Part shown: one piece after another, positions 12,701 through 25,640 of the stretch
Position numbering within the stretch: position 1 is the first letter of the stretch
Layout of the letters: every line of letters begins with the position of its first letter
DNA from: Rhipicephalus microplus
Lineage: Eukaryota; Arthropoda; Arachnida; Ixodida; Ixodidae
NCBI RefSeq assembly: GCF_043290135.1
Contig: NC_134700.1
Span: 155,636,053 to 155,700,052 of the forward strand
Direction: 5' to 3'
DNA: 64,000 nt
Translations under genes and position numbers: made by a program
Notes under the pieces: generated by a model
What the model was told of the DNA's origin: nothing
What the model saw: the letters and a program-made list of their open reading frames with translations, nothing else
The model's database searches: none

Positions 12701-15480
12701 CACATTTTTTATGGAACCACTGCCACAAGACGCAAGTGGTAGGCGATGACGCAAATCCTCAGATATTTAAACTAGGACGGAATTTTTTTCTTGTTTTCTC
12801 TAGTTTTTGTTGGTTCTTTTCTTTCAGAGTTTTCTCTCAGAGCCATTTCTTATATTTTTCTTTAACTTATCACAACTACGACCATCTCTACCATGGCAAG
12901 AGAAAGCTCGACCTTTAAATTAGGAGTTCCCATAAATAAGCGGCCTCTGCTTTGTTCTCATTCTAGGAAGCTTCCTTGAAGTCTAAAACAAATTTGAGAT
13001 CTGCAGCGAGTGTACCGAAGGAGTTTCAATGGTTGCACTGCATTTATATGCATAAAACTGCTACTATCTCTGCATAGTAGTTACCCTGTTTCTACGAAAC
13101 ATTAAAAAAAGTGTCGCAGTAACGTTGATGTTGCTAGGGAACCCCACACTACCCAGCACAAAATGTCAAACATTAGAAGTATGCGTGTCCTGGCGTATGG
13201 GCACTTTCACAGAATATTGATGGTGGAGGTGGGGATCAGGGTGTTGGGAAGAGGGTTGGTGTATAAAATTAGCGTGTTAGACGAAAAACAAATGTATGCG
13301 AGTGGATTTCAGGCGTTGTGTATTCATGCTTACGCAAAAGCCAACAAATGTAAAGACAATTGCAAGGGTGCCTTAGAAAAGAATACCATATAACAGGTGC
13401 TGTTGTCCAAATATACATTTATTGAGAAAAAGAAAACGAAATTTTATAGAGTCTCAAAGCAGGCACGCATCCATAATAATTCCCAACCTGAATACCAGAC
13501 TCTCTTTCAACAAGTTTATGTCGCTTTTGGAAAGTACAAGACAGCGCACGCTCACTCAATTTTCCTCTAAATTCCTTGTTTGTCATTGTTCTGCCAGCTC
13601 TGCTTCATCATGCTCTCTAATCCTGAAACTTATTAGGTCGTTACTAATTGGTAATGCGAGATAACTCTAACGAATAAGAGTTTTCAGTGTTAAGTGTTGT
13701 GTTTTTTTTTAGTTTCACGCTAGCCGGTTTTTCTTTCATTTCTATTCCGGTACCTTTAGCAGCCAGCTCACGTTAAAGTGATAGAACTAAAAATATATTC
13801 GGCAATATCGCCCTTTCTCTCACTGCCCTACTCCACTCTCGGAGTTGGCAGTGAATGCACGACACGTCCTTTCTGTAGCCGCCGTGATCAGTGTTCCTTA
13901 TACGGGACAGGCAAATCGCGTAGACGCACGACAGAACCGCGACAATGCTTCTTTGACAAAGGAAGACGGCCGCCTGCAGCGCACAATTGTGGCATGTCGC
14001 TCGCCTCCTTCATGATATGGATGTCCCGGTGTAGTTGGTAGGACTGATTTATTTCTGTGTGTTTCTTAGCCGCTTCGTATTGTTCCTTAGGACGGCTTAG
14101 GCTTCCTTTGTGAACCATCGGTTCATCCTTCTCCTTCGCATATTGGGTGCGCAAAGTTACGAGTAATCAATACAGTGTCTTTTGTTTGATCCAGTGGTAA
14201 ACATTTTTATAAGTTACGTATGACTGGTTGGTTCGAGGATTGACAGTGATTTGAAAGCCTTAACTGCCTCATTGATTACGAAAAAGGACCGTCGGTGTCA
14301 GCGCGAGTGGTTAAAAAAATATCATGGGCTGTCTTCAATCTATGATGTACTGAATGTCACATATTGCCAAGAGGGAAAAGAAGTGGTAGAGAAGGAAACG
14401 TAGGGAGTTTTAAAATTTAAACATCATTGTGGCATAATTGTGACGATCCATAACACGCTCCGAGAAATCGACACCATTGCATAAAATCTGTACTTGGTCG
14501 TTAATGGGCCGACCCCAGAAGCACGTGATACACGGAAAGCTTGCACCGTTTTCGCCAGCGGGGGCAGTGCAAAGGCTCGTAAAGTGCAGAAAACTTTCAG
14601 TGGTAGGTGTATCAGAACAGTCCACTGAGAGAAGTAGCTAAGAAGATGATAGATTTACTTTTCGACATATTTTAGGCGAATGCGTAAAATGACTTGGTAA
14701 TTTTTCTTTAGCGAACACGCAGGCACAGAGACTATCAATTTTATCATGATGTATTTTTGCAAGAACCAATTTCTGTTTGGTTGGTGACACTTCCTTTAAA
14801 TTGTCACAAGATCTTTCTGAGACACAAATTCTTCAAGTATCCGAGTGTGATCCCCCTGAATGGCTTTTTTTGTTATGCGTATCACATTTTGGGTTAAATG
14901 AGAGTGCGTATATTGGCATCATAGATGCCGTAGGCTTAAAATTTGAAGGTTTGTAAAGATCCAAACCCCGGTGACCCAGAAAACCCCGTTCGCTTGAATT
15001 GGTAAAAAAAAAACTCATGTGATATATACTCGCAGTGATTTTTATGCCAATGTACTTTCATCGCAAGGAACAAAAAGGTGATTCTATAGTAATTTTTTAT
15101 ATTTTGTATATTCCTAATAGGAGTCTTCACTATGGCATTAAAACAAACTTTAATTGACCATACCAGGCGTTGGGAAATTATACTATCGGCCGTGCGTAAA
15201 CTAAGAAATGTATATTTGGTTACATACTGTTTAAACATGACATGAACAAAATACTTTGATTCAAAGTGGCTGTTGTAACGTTGTTCTTTTTCGCGAATGA
15301 TGAATATGGCTCAACTGCATTCTTCACTGTCATGCAGTTACTAATAATCATTGTATCAGTTGTGCGTGTTCCAAGTGCTCCTATGATAACAATTATGGCA
15401 CACCCGATCGAACTAGGCTCTGGAGAGAAAGAGAAAGAGATAGAAACGTCTTTCTTCACAAAAGCACGGAGAAGGAAGGC
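9750..15480. other. No gene recognised; low-complexity tracts only
   Basis: Contains a C15 tract (9,957-9,971), a TCC-rich microsatellite (10,403-10,460), a G tract (10,783-10,792) and an 11-bp hairpin (11,583-11,612). The open frames up to 100 codons show no family motif and no consistent splice structure. Frames at 13,778-14,154 overlap on both strands and were not believed. Confidence 0.5.
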
Positions 15481-15489
15481 GTGGGAGGA

Positions 15490-17070
15490 GTCCCTAGTCC
15501 GGGGTCCCTAGGGTGAGTCCAGTGATTAGTCGGGCCGCTGTATCAAAACTCGAGGACTTCGGGAGGTCCATCGCGGAGAGCATCATCCCACAGCTCCTCG
15601 TTACGTAAAGAGTGAAGGAAAGCAGGTAAGGCAGGAAAGATATTCGCAGTGCGCTGGATCGAGACATGGAAGGTCGAGGGCGAGTTTCCACAGCCAGGGC
15701 AATGGTATGCATAGCACTGCGGGTAGAATTTATGAAGTGATACCAGATTGGGAAATGTTTTAGTCTGTAGCTGTCGTAACGCTACTGCCTCCTCTCCTCG
15801 CATTGCCGGGCCGCCCAGAGGGAAATTTCGCGGGCAACAGCGTGTGCGCGTTCATTGCCCGGCAGAGAGGCATGACGAGGAGTCCAGAGTAAGTGGACGA
15901 GAAAAGTACTGTTTCACTCAGCGGAATTAGATTGAGAATTTGGTGGGCCGCTCTTGGAATGCCATGTCCTGATAGGAAGGCTCGACATGCCTGTTGCGAG
16001 TCTGTCAATATGTAAACCTCACTGTGAACACGGACAGCGTATCGTATCGCAAGAGTGACTCCAAGAATTTCGCCGTGAGTGGCATGTGTTCCACGCATTG
16101 CAGCCAAGTCCTGCAGGGAATCGGTGCCATCTAACACTACCGAGGTTCAACCTTCGCGACTTCGGGCTGTGTCCGCGTAAAGAGTATGCGGTTCCGGGAT
16201 GTCTTCGAGCATACGGCTGAGGTATCGTACGCGGGATTTGTGCCGGCCCTTGTCATGCTGGGGGTGCATGTTAAGTGGTAAGGGATGAACAGTTAGTATT
16301 TTACGTATCGCAGGTGATATGTTCATGGGGCGGGTTTCAATCTCAAGTGGTGGTACGGGATATCCTAGGCGTGAGAGAAGATTGCCGCCAGTAGGGGTGA
16401 GTAGGAGTCGTTGGCGCTGACTGACCCAATCTGCCTCAAGCAGCTTGCTTAGTGTGTTGTGTGCCCAACTTAAGAAGAAGACGTGTGGAAGTGTAGTTCG
16501 GAACGCCGTGAACTAGCTTTGTCGCTTTGCGGACCATGGCGTCTATGCGTCGTTGTTGCGATTGGGTCAACCGCTGGAAGGGCAAGTGATATGTCAGCCG
16601 GCTGATCACGCAGGCCTCCACCAAGCCCAGCATGTTTTCTTCTTGAAGCCCTGAGCGCCGATTTGAAACCCGCCGGATCATACAGTATTTGGTCAACTTG
16701 TCGAGATAAAAGGCCAATGGTGTAGCCAGCTTTGCGATCCGCTTTGACATGCAGTCCACGGATGCTGGCACGAGGGACATGTGGTATGAGTATGCCATCA
16801 CCGTGCACAATAATTGGGGGAGGAGGACTACTGCTTCGAAAGCGAATGACGATGAGCTCTGATTTTTGAGGAGCGCATTGCAAGCCTCCTTTTTTAGCGT
16901 ACTCAACGACAGTATCCACTGCTTTTTGCAGTCGGTCCTGGATCGCTCCGTCAGAGCCCCGTGTCGACCAGATACTGATGTCATCCGCATAAATAGCATG
17001 GGCGACATCGGGGATCTGGTCAAGCAAGTGGGGAAGCCCTGCCAGTGTGATAGTAAATATTGTAGAGAAA
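15490..17070 (-). pseudogene. LINE RT-RNase H remnant
   Basis: In coding order on the minus strand: LAGLPHLLDQIPDVAHAIYADD with the catalytic YADD at about 16,980, the downstream RT/thumb region in alternating frames to 16,440, then RNase H with THGEILGVTLAIRYAV, ILTDSQQACRAF (about 16,000) and LLWTPRHASLPGNERAHAVA (about 15,860). The C-terminal zinc-like part follows (FPNLVSLHKFYPQ, HCPGCG). Order and motifs fit an RNase H-bearing LINE (I/R1-type). Several frameshifts and stops make it inactive. It is 5'-truncated within RT, typical of incomplete reverse transcription. Confidence 0.88.
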
Positions 17071-17369
17071 TATGCTCAGAAAATTGGTGCACTCAGTGTG
17101 TTCATACACTGCATACAAAGGCATAAAAATTTAGATCAATGTAGTTCAAAGACGTTTAGTGTCAACTTCGAGGTGGGGAAGGGGAGGGTATAAATGACGT
17201 TCGGTGGTGACGTCATAACAGAAAATGTGAAAATTAAATGAAAACAAGACAAAAACGAAGCAAACAAATGAAAATAGTCACATGCAAGTAAGAAACATTT
17301 TATATTTATGCCTACATACACGTAGTTATCAAATTTTGCCCGTTTATATATCGCCAAAGGAATATATCC

Positions 17370-18365
17370 ACACAGCTGTGCTCGCGGGACAGCTTTAGCG
17401 ACTCACGCATGCAGCCCCTCCCACAAGGATCACTTGTCCTGGCTCACGGGCCAGCTTTACATTCGCGGGCTACATTCCTGCATCACGGGACAGCTGCACA
17501 CACTACACAACTGTCCCGGATCTGTGGACTCTTGTACACGCATAGGACATTGATTCATATGTGAAGTTTAACGTCCCAAAACCACCATATGATTATGAGA
17601 GACGCCGTAGTGGGGGGTTCTGGAAATTTTGACCCCATTTGGTTCTTTAACGTGCCCCAAAATCTGAGCACACGGGCCTACAACATTTCCGCCTCCAACG
17701 GAAATGCAGCCGCCGCAGCCAGGATTTGATCCCGTGACCTGCAGGTCAGCAGCCGAGTACCTTAGCCGCTAGACCACCGAGGAAGGGCCACGCATAGGAC
17801 GTGTGGCCTGGTTCACGGGACAGTTATAAACGCACGGAACAGCTATTCTGGATAACGGGATAGCTGCATTAACGCGGTTGAGTTAGAAAGCTTGTGTCGC
17901 AGATATTCCGCCGTCGGCATCGGTACCGTTGGTTGTACGCGAAACATCGTCCATGGGCGAAAACTTGAGAAAGAAGCAAATAAAATAAAGAATAAACTTT
18001 TTGGTTTCATTAAAGAACGAATCCGGGCCATTCGCGTGGCAAGCAGGGGTCGTACCACAAAGCCACGATGTTACTTGCAGTTGCTTGGGGACAAACACTG
18101 CATAAATGCCATGTAGTGAAAGAAGTTTGATTAACGCATATTGTTCGACAGGTGTCACGACGAAAACAAGCCCATTCAGCAGTTTGTAGGCGCATTTGAA
18201 AGGCCATCAAACGGCGTGAAAGGCCATCAAAACACGCATGGGGCATTTGTACTGACTCCAGAAGCAGCTGTACGTGCAACGAACACTTGTCATGGCTTAC
18301 AGGATAGGCTTGTACGCACAAGGCAGCTGTCCTGGCTCACGGAACAGATGTACACCCTCACGCGC
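17370..18365. repeat. Degenerate ACAGCTGT...CACGGGACAG minisatellite, interrupted
   Basis: Units of roughly 30 bp with the core CACGGGACAGCT (variants CGCGGGACAGCT, CACGGGCCAGCT, AACGGGATAGCT) occupy 17,370-17,545, resume at 17,789-17,880, and reappear as weaker copies at 18,240-18,365. The first gap is a Ruka insertion. Open frames on both strands here are a by-product of the repeats. Confidence 0.7.
17549..17788 (-). mobile_element. Ruka-like SINE inside the minisatellite
   Basis: A full-length minus-orientation copy, from the 'gtttaacgtcccaaaaccacc' end to the tRNA-like head (reverse complement of TGGTCTAGCGG). It is flanked by a perfect 12-bp duplication CACGCATAGGAC at 17,537-17,548 and 17,789-17,800. 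The perfect duplication suggests a fairly recent insertion. Confidence 0.93.
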
Positions 18366-18613
18366 GTACAGCAGTGCTCAAGAAAGTTACCAGTGATATT
18401 GCCACGGGTTGAGAAGATAACTTCAAATGACGACAACGAAATGTTGAGCGTCATGCACTTAGACTGCGGCCGCGTTGTACGCATTTGCTTGCAAATATAT
18501 CCTGCGTATATACGTTCTTCCCCGTAGTCTATTTAATGGAGTTGCCGGGTACGACTCGCTATACCGTCCGAGGAGTTTTATCTTCGCAGCGGAGGGTACG
18601 TTGTTGCTACCAC

Positions 18614-20843
18614 GATGACTGACCAAGCTACTGAGTATGAACAAGATTTGTCAGCCCCGCAACCGGTCATTGTGGCACATCCGCGCGACTCTGGCCCATT
18701 CAACGCCACAAGTGGGATAGACGTCAGCGACTGGCTGGTACTGTATGCGTTAGCAGCAGCAACCACTGGGACCCGACGCTGATATTGGCGAACATCATCT
18801 TTTGCTTGCGTGGCACGGCAAAACTCTAGTTGACTAGTCGAGGTGTCTGCAAGCATGAATTACACCATTTGTTTGGAAAACCCAATGGATGACAAGTCGC
18901 CACAAAGAAGGAGCTCGCGACTCGTGCCCAGACATCAACGTACATCACGCACAACCACGACGTGTTGGCTTTGCCTTAAGGTAGACAAAGACATAATTGA
19001 AGAGGACAAAGCCGGACCCATCTTAGAATGAATTGCCGATGACGCCCTCAATATTCTGTTGTGCAAGGACCACTCGACGGTGAAGCCGGTCATAGCAGAA
19101 TGTCGTCGCCTCGAACAGGCAAAAAGAAGGCACATCATTCACGGATTTGACCGCATTCTGAACAAGGGAGCTACGTCCTCCTGAAAAGGTGTGCATTATT
19201 TGCCTATCCTACATCAACCACCAGCACTGGAAAACGTCACAAGAATAGTCCGTTAGGAACTCGATGCTATGGTACCCGATACTCCCAACAACAGTGATCC
19301 AGACACAGTCTCGCTGCTGTTTCAGTAATATAGGCCGTGGTTTGCCAAGAGATCGTGGATATGGGCATTTGGGCGCCTTATCAAATGTCCATGCAGCTCC
19401 CAGCTCGGCTCTTCCAGACTCCAAACCGCACCTTTGCACCACGACAAAACGCAGCCGAATGGCATGCACCTGATTACCAGCCCACGTGTTTCACGTACCA
19501 TCGAATAGAAACCAGACCACCATCACGTCCACTAAGCTTCTACAATTGGGAATACCTCTCCGAACAAGCGCACTATGCTTGTCCTAACGTGCCGAGAGCA
19601 GTTCGAAGCCTAGAATATCAAAGCAGCCACTCGCCAACACCCCAACATCGTCAGTCCCACTCGCCTGAACATTGCCGGTCTTGGTCTCCCTGCGACCGTC
19701 GCTACGAAAACTAGCCAGTGCAGCCCCAAGAGGTGATGCTGCATACACGATTCGGACTGTGAATACTCTGATTGCTCCCGACCACCTGTGCAACCTTCTT
19801 AGAATTCTCGTCGATGGTTTACCTGTAATTGGTCTTATTGGTACCAGTACACAAATATCTGCGATGAGCTCAGACCTCCGCCACCACCTCCAAAAAGTTC
19901 TGACACCTTCGATTGCAGCTACCGCCCGTACAGCCAGTGGGAGTACTTCTGCGTTGCTTTGAATGTGTGATGGGCGAGTAACAATTTCTAAGCTTCAGTT
20001 CGATTTGCTGTACTGAAAAATTGCCCTCATGACCTTATCTTTGGAAACGACTTTCTGACCATTCAGGCAGCGCTGATTGACTGCTGTGCAAGACTTCGTC
20101 GGCTCAAACTTTCCTCGTTCACAGATACCGTTTCTGCCAGCTCACATTCTCCGCGCTTGGTCGATTTTTTTTTGACTTCCGCCATAAGCCGCAGTTCAAA
20201 TCCAGCTCTCGCCATTCTCTCCAGTACCAGATGGTGATTATGTTGCTGCCCCGAATTCCGACGTCGCCATGACGTGCAATGCCGTCATGGCGACGGCATT
20301 GCGCCATGATGGCATTGCGCACTCTCATGTTGGGAGTTCGCAATGCTCACTCCCCAACATGGTGGTGACAGTTAAGGACAATCAAAACTAAATCTGCCGT
20401 CCTCAATTTTGGCTTCTCGGCAAAACTCTTCTTCGTGGCATGTCACCTACGTATCTGACACCACTGGTCGACCAAACACTTTCCGCCTTGACCATTTATT
20501 CGCCACCCGATTTTACTTAACCTCGCTCTCGTAATGTTCAAGTTGCGGCTACTTCACGTCAATGATACTGGACAAACTCACTTCTAAAGAATTGTTTGCT
20601 GTCGGCCGCGTCCTCTCTTCTTATCAAGATATCTTTGACTTCGGCGACCGTAATTTGAGTCAGACATCCGTGGTAACTCATCGTTTTGATACCGGTGACG
20701 CTCGACCCATTCCAGGTAGCTCTACCGTGTGTCGGCCTCGGAGCGCGCTATTATACAGCGGTCAGTGGATAAAATGCTTTAAAACGGTATAATGAAACCC
20801 TTACTAAGTCCCTGCTGCTCCCCTCGTTGTACTTGTTGAAAAA
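18614..20843 (+). pseudogene. Decayed Gypsy-type gag-pol (gag, protease, start of RT)
   Basis: Gag starts at MTDQATEYEQDLSAPQ (18,614) and continues with GIDVSDWL, then (frame change near 18,765) NHWDPTLILANIIFCLRGTAKL and IADDALNILLCKD (about 19,035), typical of tick Gypsy Gag. A degraded zinc knuckle lies near 19,490 (CFTYHRI where CFxCxxIGH is expected). The protease region reads VDGLPVIGLIGTSTQISAMS at about 19,812-19,870, where the active-site DTG is replaced by GTS. Next come LIFGNDFLTIQAALIDC (about 20,035) and the RT entry YQDIFDFGD, THRFDTGDARPIP. Homology stops near VLVEK at about 20,840, directly followed by an A-rich tract. Multiple stops; inactive. Confidence 0.87.
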
Positions 20844-20849
20844 TAAATA

Positions 20850-23800
20850 AAAATAAAACAGCGCTAACTCTCTCTTTACGTTGTCAAACTTGCAAAAACA
20901 TTCAGCGGACAAACCTCTGCTTGTTAAACTGCAGAGGAAAATATTGGCTTTAATGTCATTGAGCTTTCGTAAAAAATTTAAACTACTGTATACTAGACAG
21001 TTGTTTCCGAAGACATTTTTTTACTTACATATACTATCAAACACAACAGCTGTGCTTAGTACTCTGGGTACGTACAAGCGCTGTGAACAAAAAAGCCAAC
21101 AAAAGGAAGCCCTGTCACTGCACCTTTTACTATACAGTCAAAATCGACATACTTAACTTGAGTGAATCATTTTTTTTTCATGTAGTGTTATTTTTAGGCA
21201 TGACAGAACCATCTTCATACACTGAATATAAAGATCTGGAGCATTTTATACATGAAACATCGGGCAGCGCCAAATGCCCTAACAGGTTGGTGCTCTTTCA
21301 CAAACGTTTGGCTCCTCCTCAGAGTAGGAAACTTAGGAGTTTCCAGCACGCATCTGAGATGGTCTCATTGGCACCACATGGAGGTAAGAGTAGCTACCAC
21401 TTGCCATCATGTACTTCTCATCATGGTTCCTCGTCTTCGCATCACCAGCGTGCCTTGTGCGATCACCATTGGCTTCTATACGGTAATTTTGATAACGCAA
21501 TAGATTGCATAAAATAGAAGAGGCTGCTGTTTTGCGCTTTACTGGGTATAAATATTGCAGTAGAACATGGCGAAAGAAAGCCTTCACACCACATCTGCGT
21601 ATAGCATCCCAGAAGAAGGGCGCTAAGTAAAAACAAGTACTGATAAACAAGGGTGACAATAAACCCTGGGCCGAATATTTAGACGCTTTCGGTGTGTTCG
21701 CCTGATACGCACAGCAATGTATAAATATCTTGAGACACTATTTATATTCATGCTAGATTTTTCTAGCGTAGAACATACTCATGGACGTCATCCCAAGTCC
21801 CGAACTGCTTCCCGTATTTCCGTAACAACTAAAGTCTGTATCCAGTGAGAGAGGTCTGCGTAGAAGATGCAATCTTATGTGGCAGAATCTCAGAACCATA
21901 CCAGGCGTCAAAACATGCGATTTACGCTACGAGTCACTGATTTAAAGCTGAACACCCACTACAATATGTGGAGAAACGTACAGCTTCTCAGATGCACATG
22001 ACGCCTTATCATCGCGCAGTAGGTACTTCGCCTGTTTGCAAAAAGAATAGTAATGATTCAGGGGCACTTCTCAACTGTACTTGTAGCGGGCATTCTTGGA
22101 CAACTTGAAATAGTCAATGCTGCGCACCCATGCGTTCATTTGTGTGCGGCACTGTAGAAAGCGATGTGCACCGACCTTTATTAAGCTATAACGTTTTGCT
22201 CCTGAAGACAAACCTCAAGCATTCTGCACGTTTTTTTTTCCTGGCGATACATCACAAAACAGAAAGCTTCTTCTGCGCTTTTAAAAGGCATAGCATAGCA
22301 GATGGGAGAAACAGATGTCAATTGACAAGAGTGAGCAGCACTGAGACTTTTGACACTGAGAGATTACACTATTGTCCTTCACTGCCAGTATTGAAAGGGG
22401 GGATGTACTTAGACCAACAAAGTAATCACACAAATATTTATACTTTCTCATTTTTCTTTGTGTTGGTGCAATGACATGACCATCATCCTTGTCGATGAAA
22501 GTATGGCGCACAGTATATTAATCCAAACTGTGTGCCTTGAAGCAGCAAAAAGAAGTTGTCTTGCTGAATTCAAGAAGTTTGCACAAGACAACACCCAAAA
22601 TTAATATACGAAGAGAGATTCGCTTGGAGTAGCCTTAAGGAGGACCCCTGCGATATATTTAAAAAAAGTGCGCTCAAAGGTACCACACACCAGCATCTGA
22701 TGAGGCTCATGACGGTGGTGAATCGACAAGAAGCAGTGCAGACGCAGCCATAAAGACAGCCTTCATGCAAGAGCCTGATTTTTTTTTGCGTACGTGATCT
22801 TATACGAAAATTGGGCGGTGACCGGTGTGTTCAACCAAACATGAAACTCCTAGACGAGCGTACACTGTAACTGTGCAGTAACTCTACGCTCGCTCAATGC
22901 TTCGCGTGTCAGATTTTGACGTCTCGACAATATTTTACATATACATAGTAACCCCGCTATATAAAACCAATGTGTTACTATTAGCTATATAATCACCAGT
23001 TTTCTAGACATTATATATGTACTCTGAGTAAAGAAGCCAGGCAACATCTAGGCAATATTATCTTCAACAGTTGCTCTTATTCTCCGGTATATAGCGTTCA
23101 TTATACTAGCCTGGAAGTTATCAAAATGATATGTCAATGATTTAGTTGACGTAAAACTGAAGGAAAGAGTAGATGGTAATGAAACTGTTTTTTTTGCAGA
23201 GCTGTGTGGCATGAGATAATATTGAAGATTTCTGCAATGATTGACACTCAGTGCGCTTTCCAGGGGCACGGGAGGGTTTGTTATGAAAACTTTGATTTCT
23301 TACTGCTTAAAGATGAACGATACTAGAAAATTCTCCTAAAATGAACAGTTGCGCACTTTCGAAAGAACATTTTTTTAAAATTTTACTAAAGCTATAATAC
23401 TTTGCCACCGCTAAATAAGCACACTCAAGCCTAGAGCCTCAATAATCTTGTAACCTTCTTCAAAGAAATGTACGATACATTTGGCGAGCTCGACTTATAG
23501 CAGCGTTCATAGGAAAATCCCTTAACTACATGCAGCAATACGAGTTGTGAGTCAAATTATGCTGTCCTTACCTACGTCAACAAATGACGCCTAAAACAGA
23601 AGTGTCCCCACGAACTATACAACTAATTTACACTGTTATCTTGTAGTTTGGTGGTTGGGTTTTTATGCGTTACTTTACCTTACATATTACCACCCTTCAC
23701 ACGAACACAAACACCACCTGTGTCCTACACCGAAGATTAGATCGTAATAGAAGTCATAAATCAGCGCACACTTCACTGCCTTTCGATATTAGCGCGCACA

Positions 23801-25455
23801 TCCTAAACGGCAGTGTAAACAACGCTGGCGCCGAAGAGCCGCTGTCGCGCTCCGACGTGCGTAGGCATTGCTAGATTCGCTTCGGCGTTTCGGAATGCCT
23901 GGAATAGCTCACACTCCTTCTGGGATCGCGATGAACGTGACCGCAGCCATAAGCCGTCTCGCAACGCGTGGTATATGGTGCTCCGAGAAACGCGAAAAAG
24001 AAGACAGAAAGTGCGAACGCACGTGAAGTGGCCACGTGTCACGATTCGAGCAGACCGACGCCGGATATCGCGCTTTTAGTTTCCTGCTGCCGGCACCAGG
24101 TAAATATACGCCTCTTGTACGGAATACTGAGCAGGCGTGACAGCGCGAAGACAGAAACTGAGTGGGCTACGTGCCGCTGAGAATTTCCCGCCGCACGTAA
24201 CAGAGACGTTGGGGGTGACTAACGCGGTTGAGAGAAACGTGAGAAGAAACTGGCTTTCTCAAGAACAGCGCCAGTTATTCTATACGTGTCCAAGTTAAAA
24301 ACGAACAACGTTTTGAGGGATTAGAGCTGCCATCGTTTCTATCAACAGAGCTGTTTGAGCTTTTCGTGACACCGGGCTGTGCGAACAGAAGTTATCATCA
24401 TCATAAACGGGTGCGTGCTCTCTCTTAATCTTCTTTTTCATCTTTTGCTTCTCCCTGACAACACGTGAGCCGGTTTGTTTGGCGTGCGATGCAATAAGTT
24501 TGATGGATAAAAACAGGGCTTGAAGGAGAGGTACAAGAAGGGGGAGAAAGTCAGAAATAGAATATAACAAAGAGGGATTTTGAGATATAAAGACAATTCA
24601 AAACAAAAAGAGGAGATCGCTACGCAAAGTTCTGACACACATATATTTGACGTAACAGGTTCTTGCCAAAAATATTCCGCTATACCCACGCAACCCCTTG
24701 CCGGTTAAATGGCGAAACAGTAGTCAGGTGACGTTAGACAAAGTAGCACTGCAGTGACGCGCGGTGCATATAATCACGTAACAGTGGTCACTTGACTTGT
24801 TCCCGCCATGATCACGTACCGTGAGGTGAAGTGAAATAACGTACCGCTATTGACGGGCCATGTTGCATCCAAAATCCGGCAACAATAGTCACGTGACTTA
24901 TTTCTGCCAAGCCCAAATCTCTTAAACAGGCGTGGTCATGGACTTGGAAATGCAGCTTTTTCCTCTGGAGTGCGAACACTAGCTCTGTTGTTGGCTTCAG
25001 CCTTGCTCCAGAGCTGCAAGATGCCTACATTAGGCATTTTTTTTTGCAGACCATGCATCGCGTTCATTCGACTGAGATGCTACGTCGTACTGTAGTGATA
25101 GAACGCGAGCTGCGCAGCGGCATTCATTAAATCTAAGGAGCCGGCTTATCTGTTATAAAGAGCCGGCTATCTGTCTACCGGTAGCCGACTCTTTTGTGTA
25201 TTTATTTGCACTGTTGCGAGCTGCTTTGCTTTTTCTTTTCTTTTAACATCTCTTTTCTGTCAACTTTTATTCCCTTACCCCCTTCGCCAGCACAGAGTAG
25301 CTAGCTGGTATTAGAACTGGCTAATTTTCCTGTTATTCCTTTCCTCCTCTCCTGCTCCTCCTCCTCAGTTGCTTTAAAACAGATAGCTTTTTTTCTAACC
25401 TCTTGCTAACGTATAGCGGCGAATCTTTTACCTCTAACGAACATGCCTGTTAGGC
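20850..25455. other. No gene recognised
   Basis: Frames at 21,083-21,517 (144 codons) and 21,333-21,659 lie on opposite strands of the same sequence and neither shows a known motif. Around 24,720-24,920 there are loosely repeated 'agt.gtcacgtgactt.tt.c.gcca' segments. A hairpin lies at 25,157-25,194. A TCC-rich tract is at 25,345-25,367. Confidence 0.45.
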
Positions 25456-25494
25456 TATTCTCTCAGCTCTTGTGAGGTGTAATGTTTCTGATTG

Positions 25495-25640
25495 AAAAGG
25501 TCAGGATTTATCTACGCCTGTCGCAAGAGTCATGCCCGAGTACGAGGGGCCTTACGTTAGACTGGTCTTGTTCTCATGATGAAGTGTCGTGACTGACTGT
25601 GTGTAGAGAACAACATCAATAGTACTCTAACCACTACGAT
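25495..25640 (+). repeat. Dispersed repeat, first of a pair
   Basis: Matches 26,498-26,600 over about 100 bp in the same orientation (shared: atttatctacg.ctgtcg..agag and gtagtgtcgtaactg or gaagtgtcgtgactg). About 80 percent identical by eye. No coding content or terminal structure seen. Confidence 0.6.

Noticed and set aside
23803..24042. Minus frame with VSRSTIYHALRDG, resembling a helix-turn-helix
   Set aside because: Only one short word fits; no recombinase or transposase context, and the plus strand is also open.
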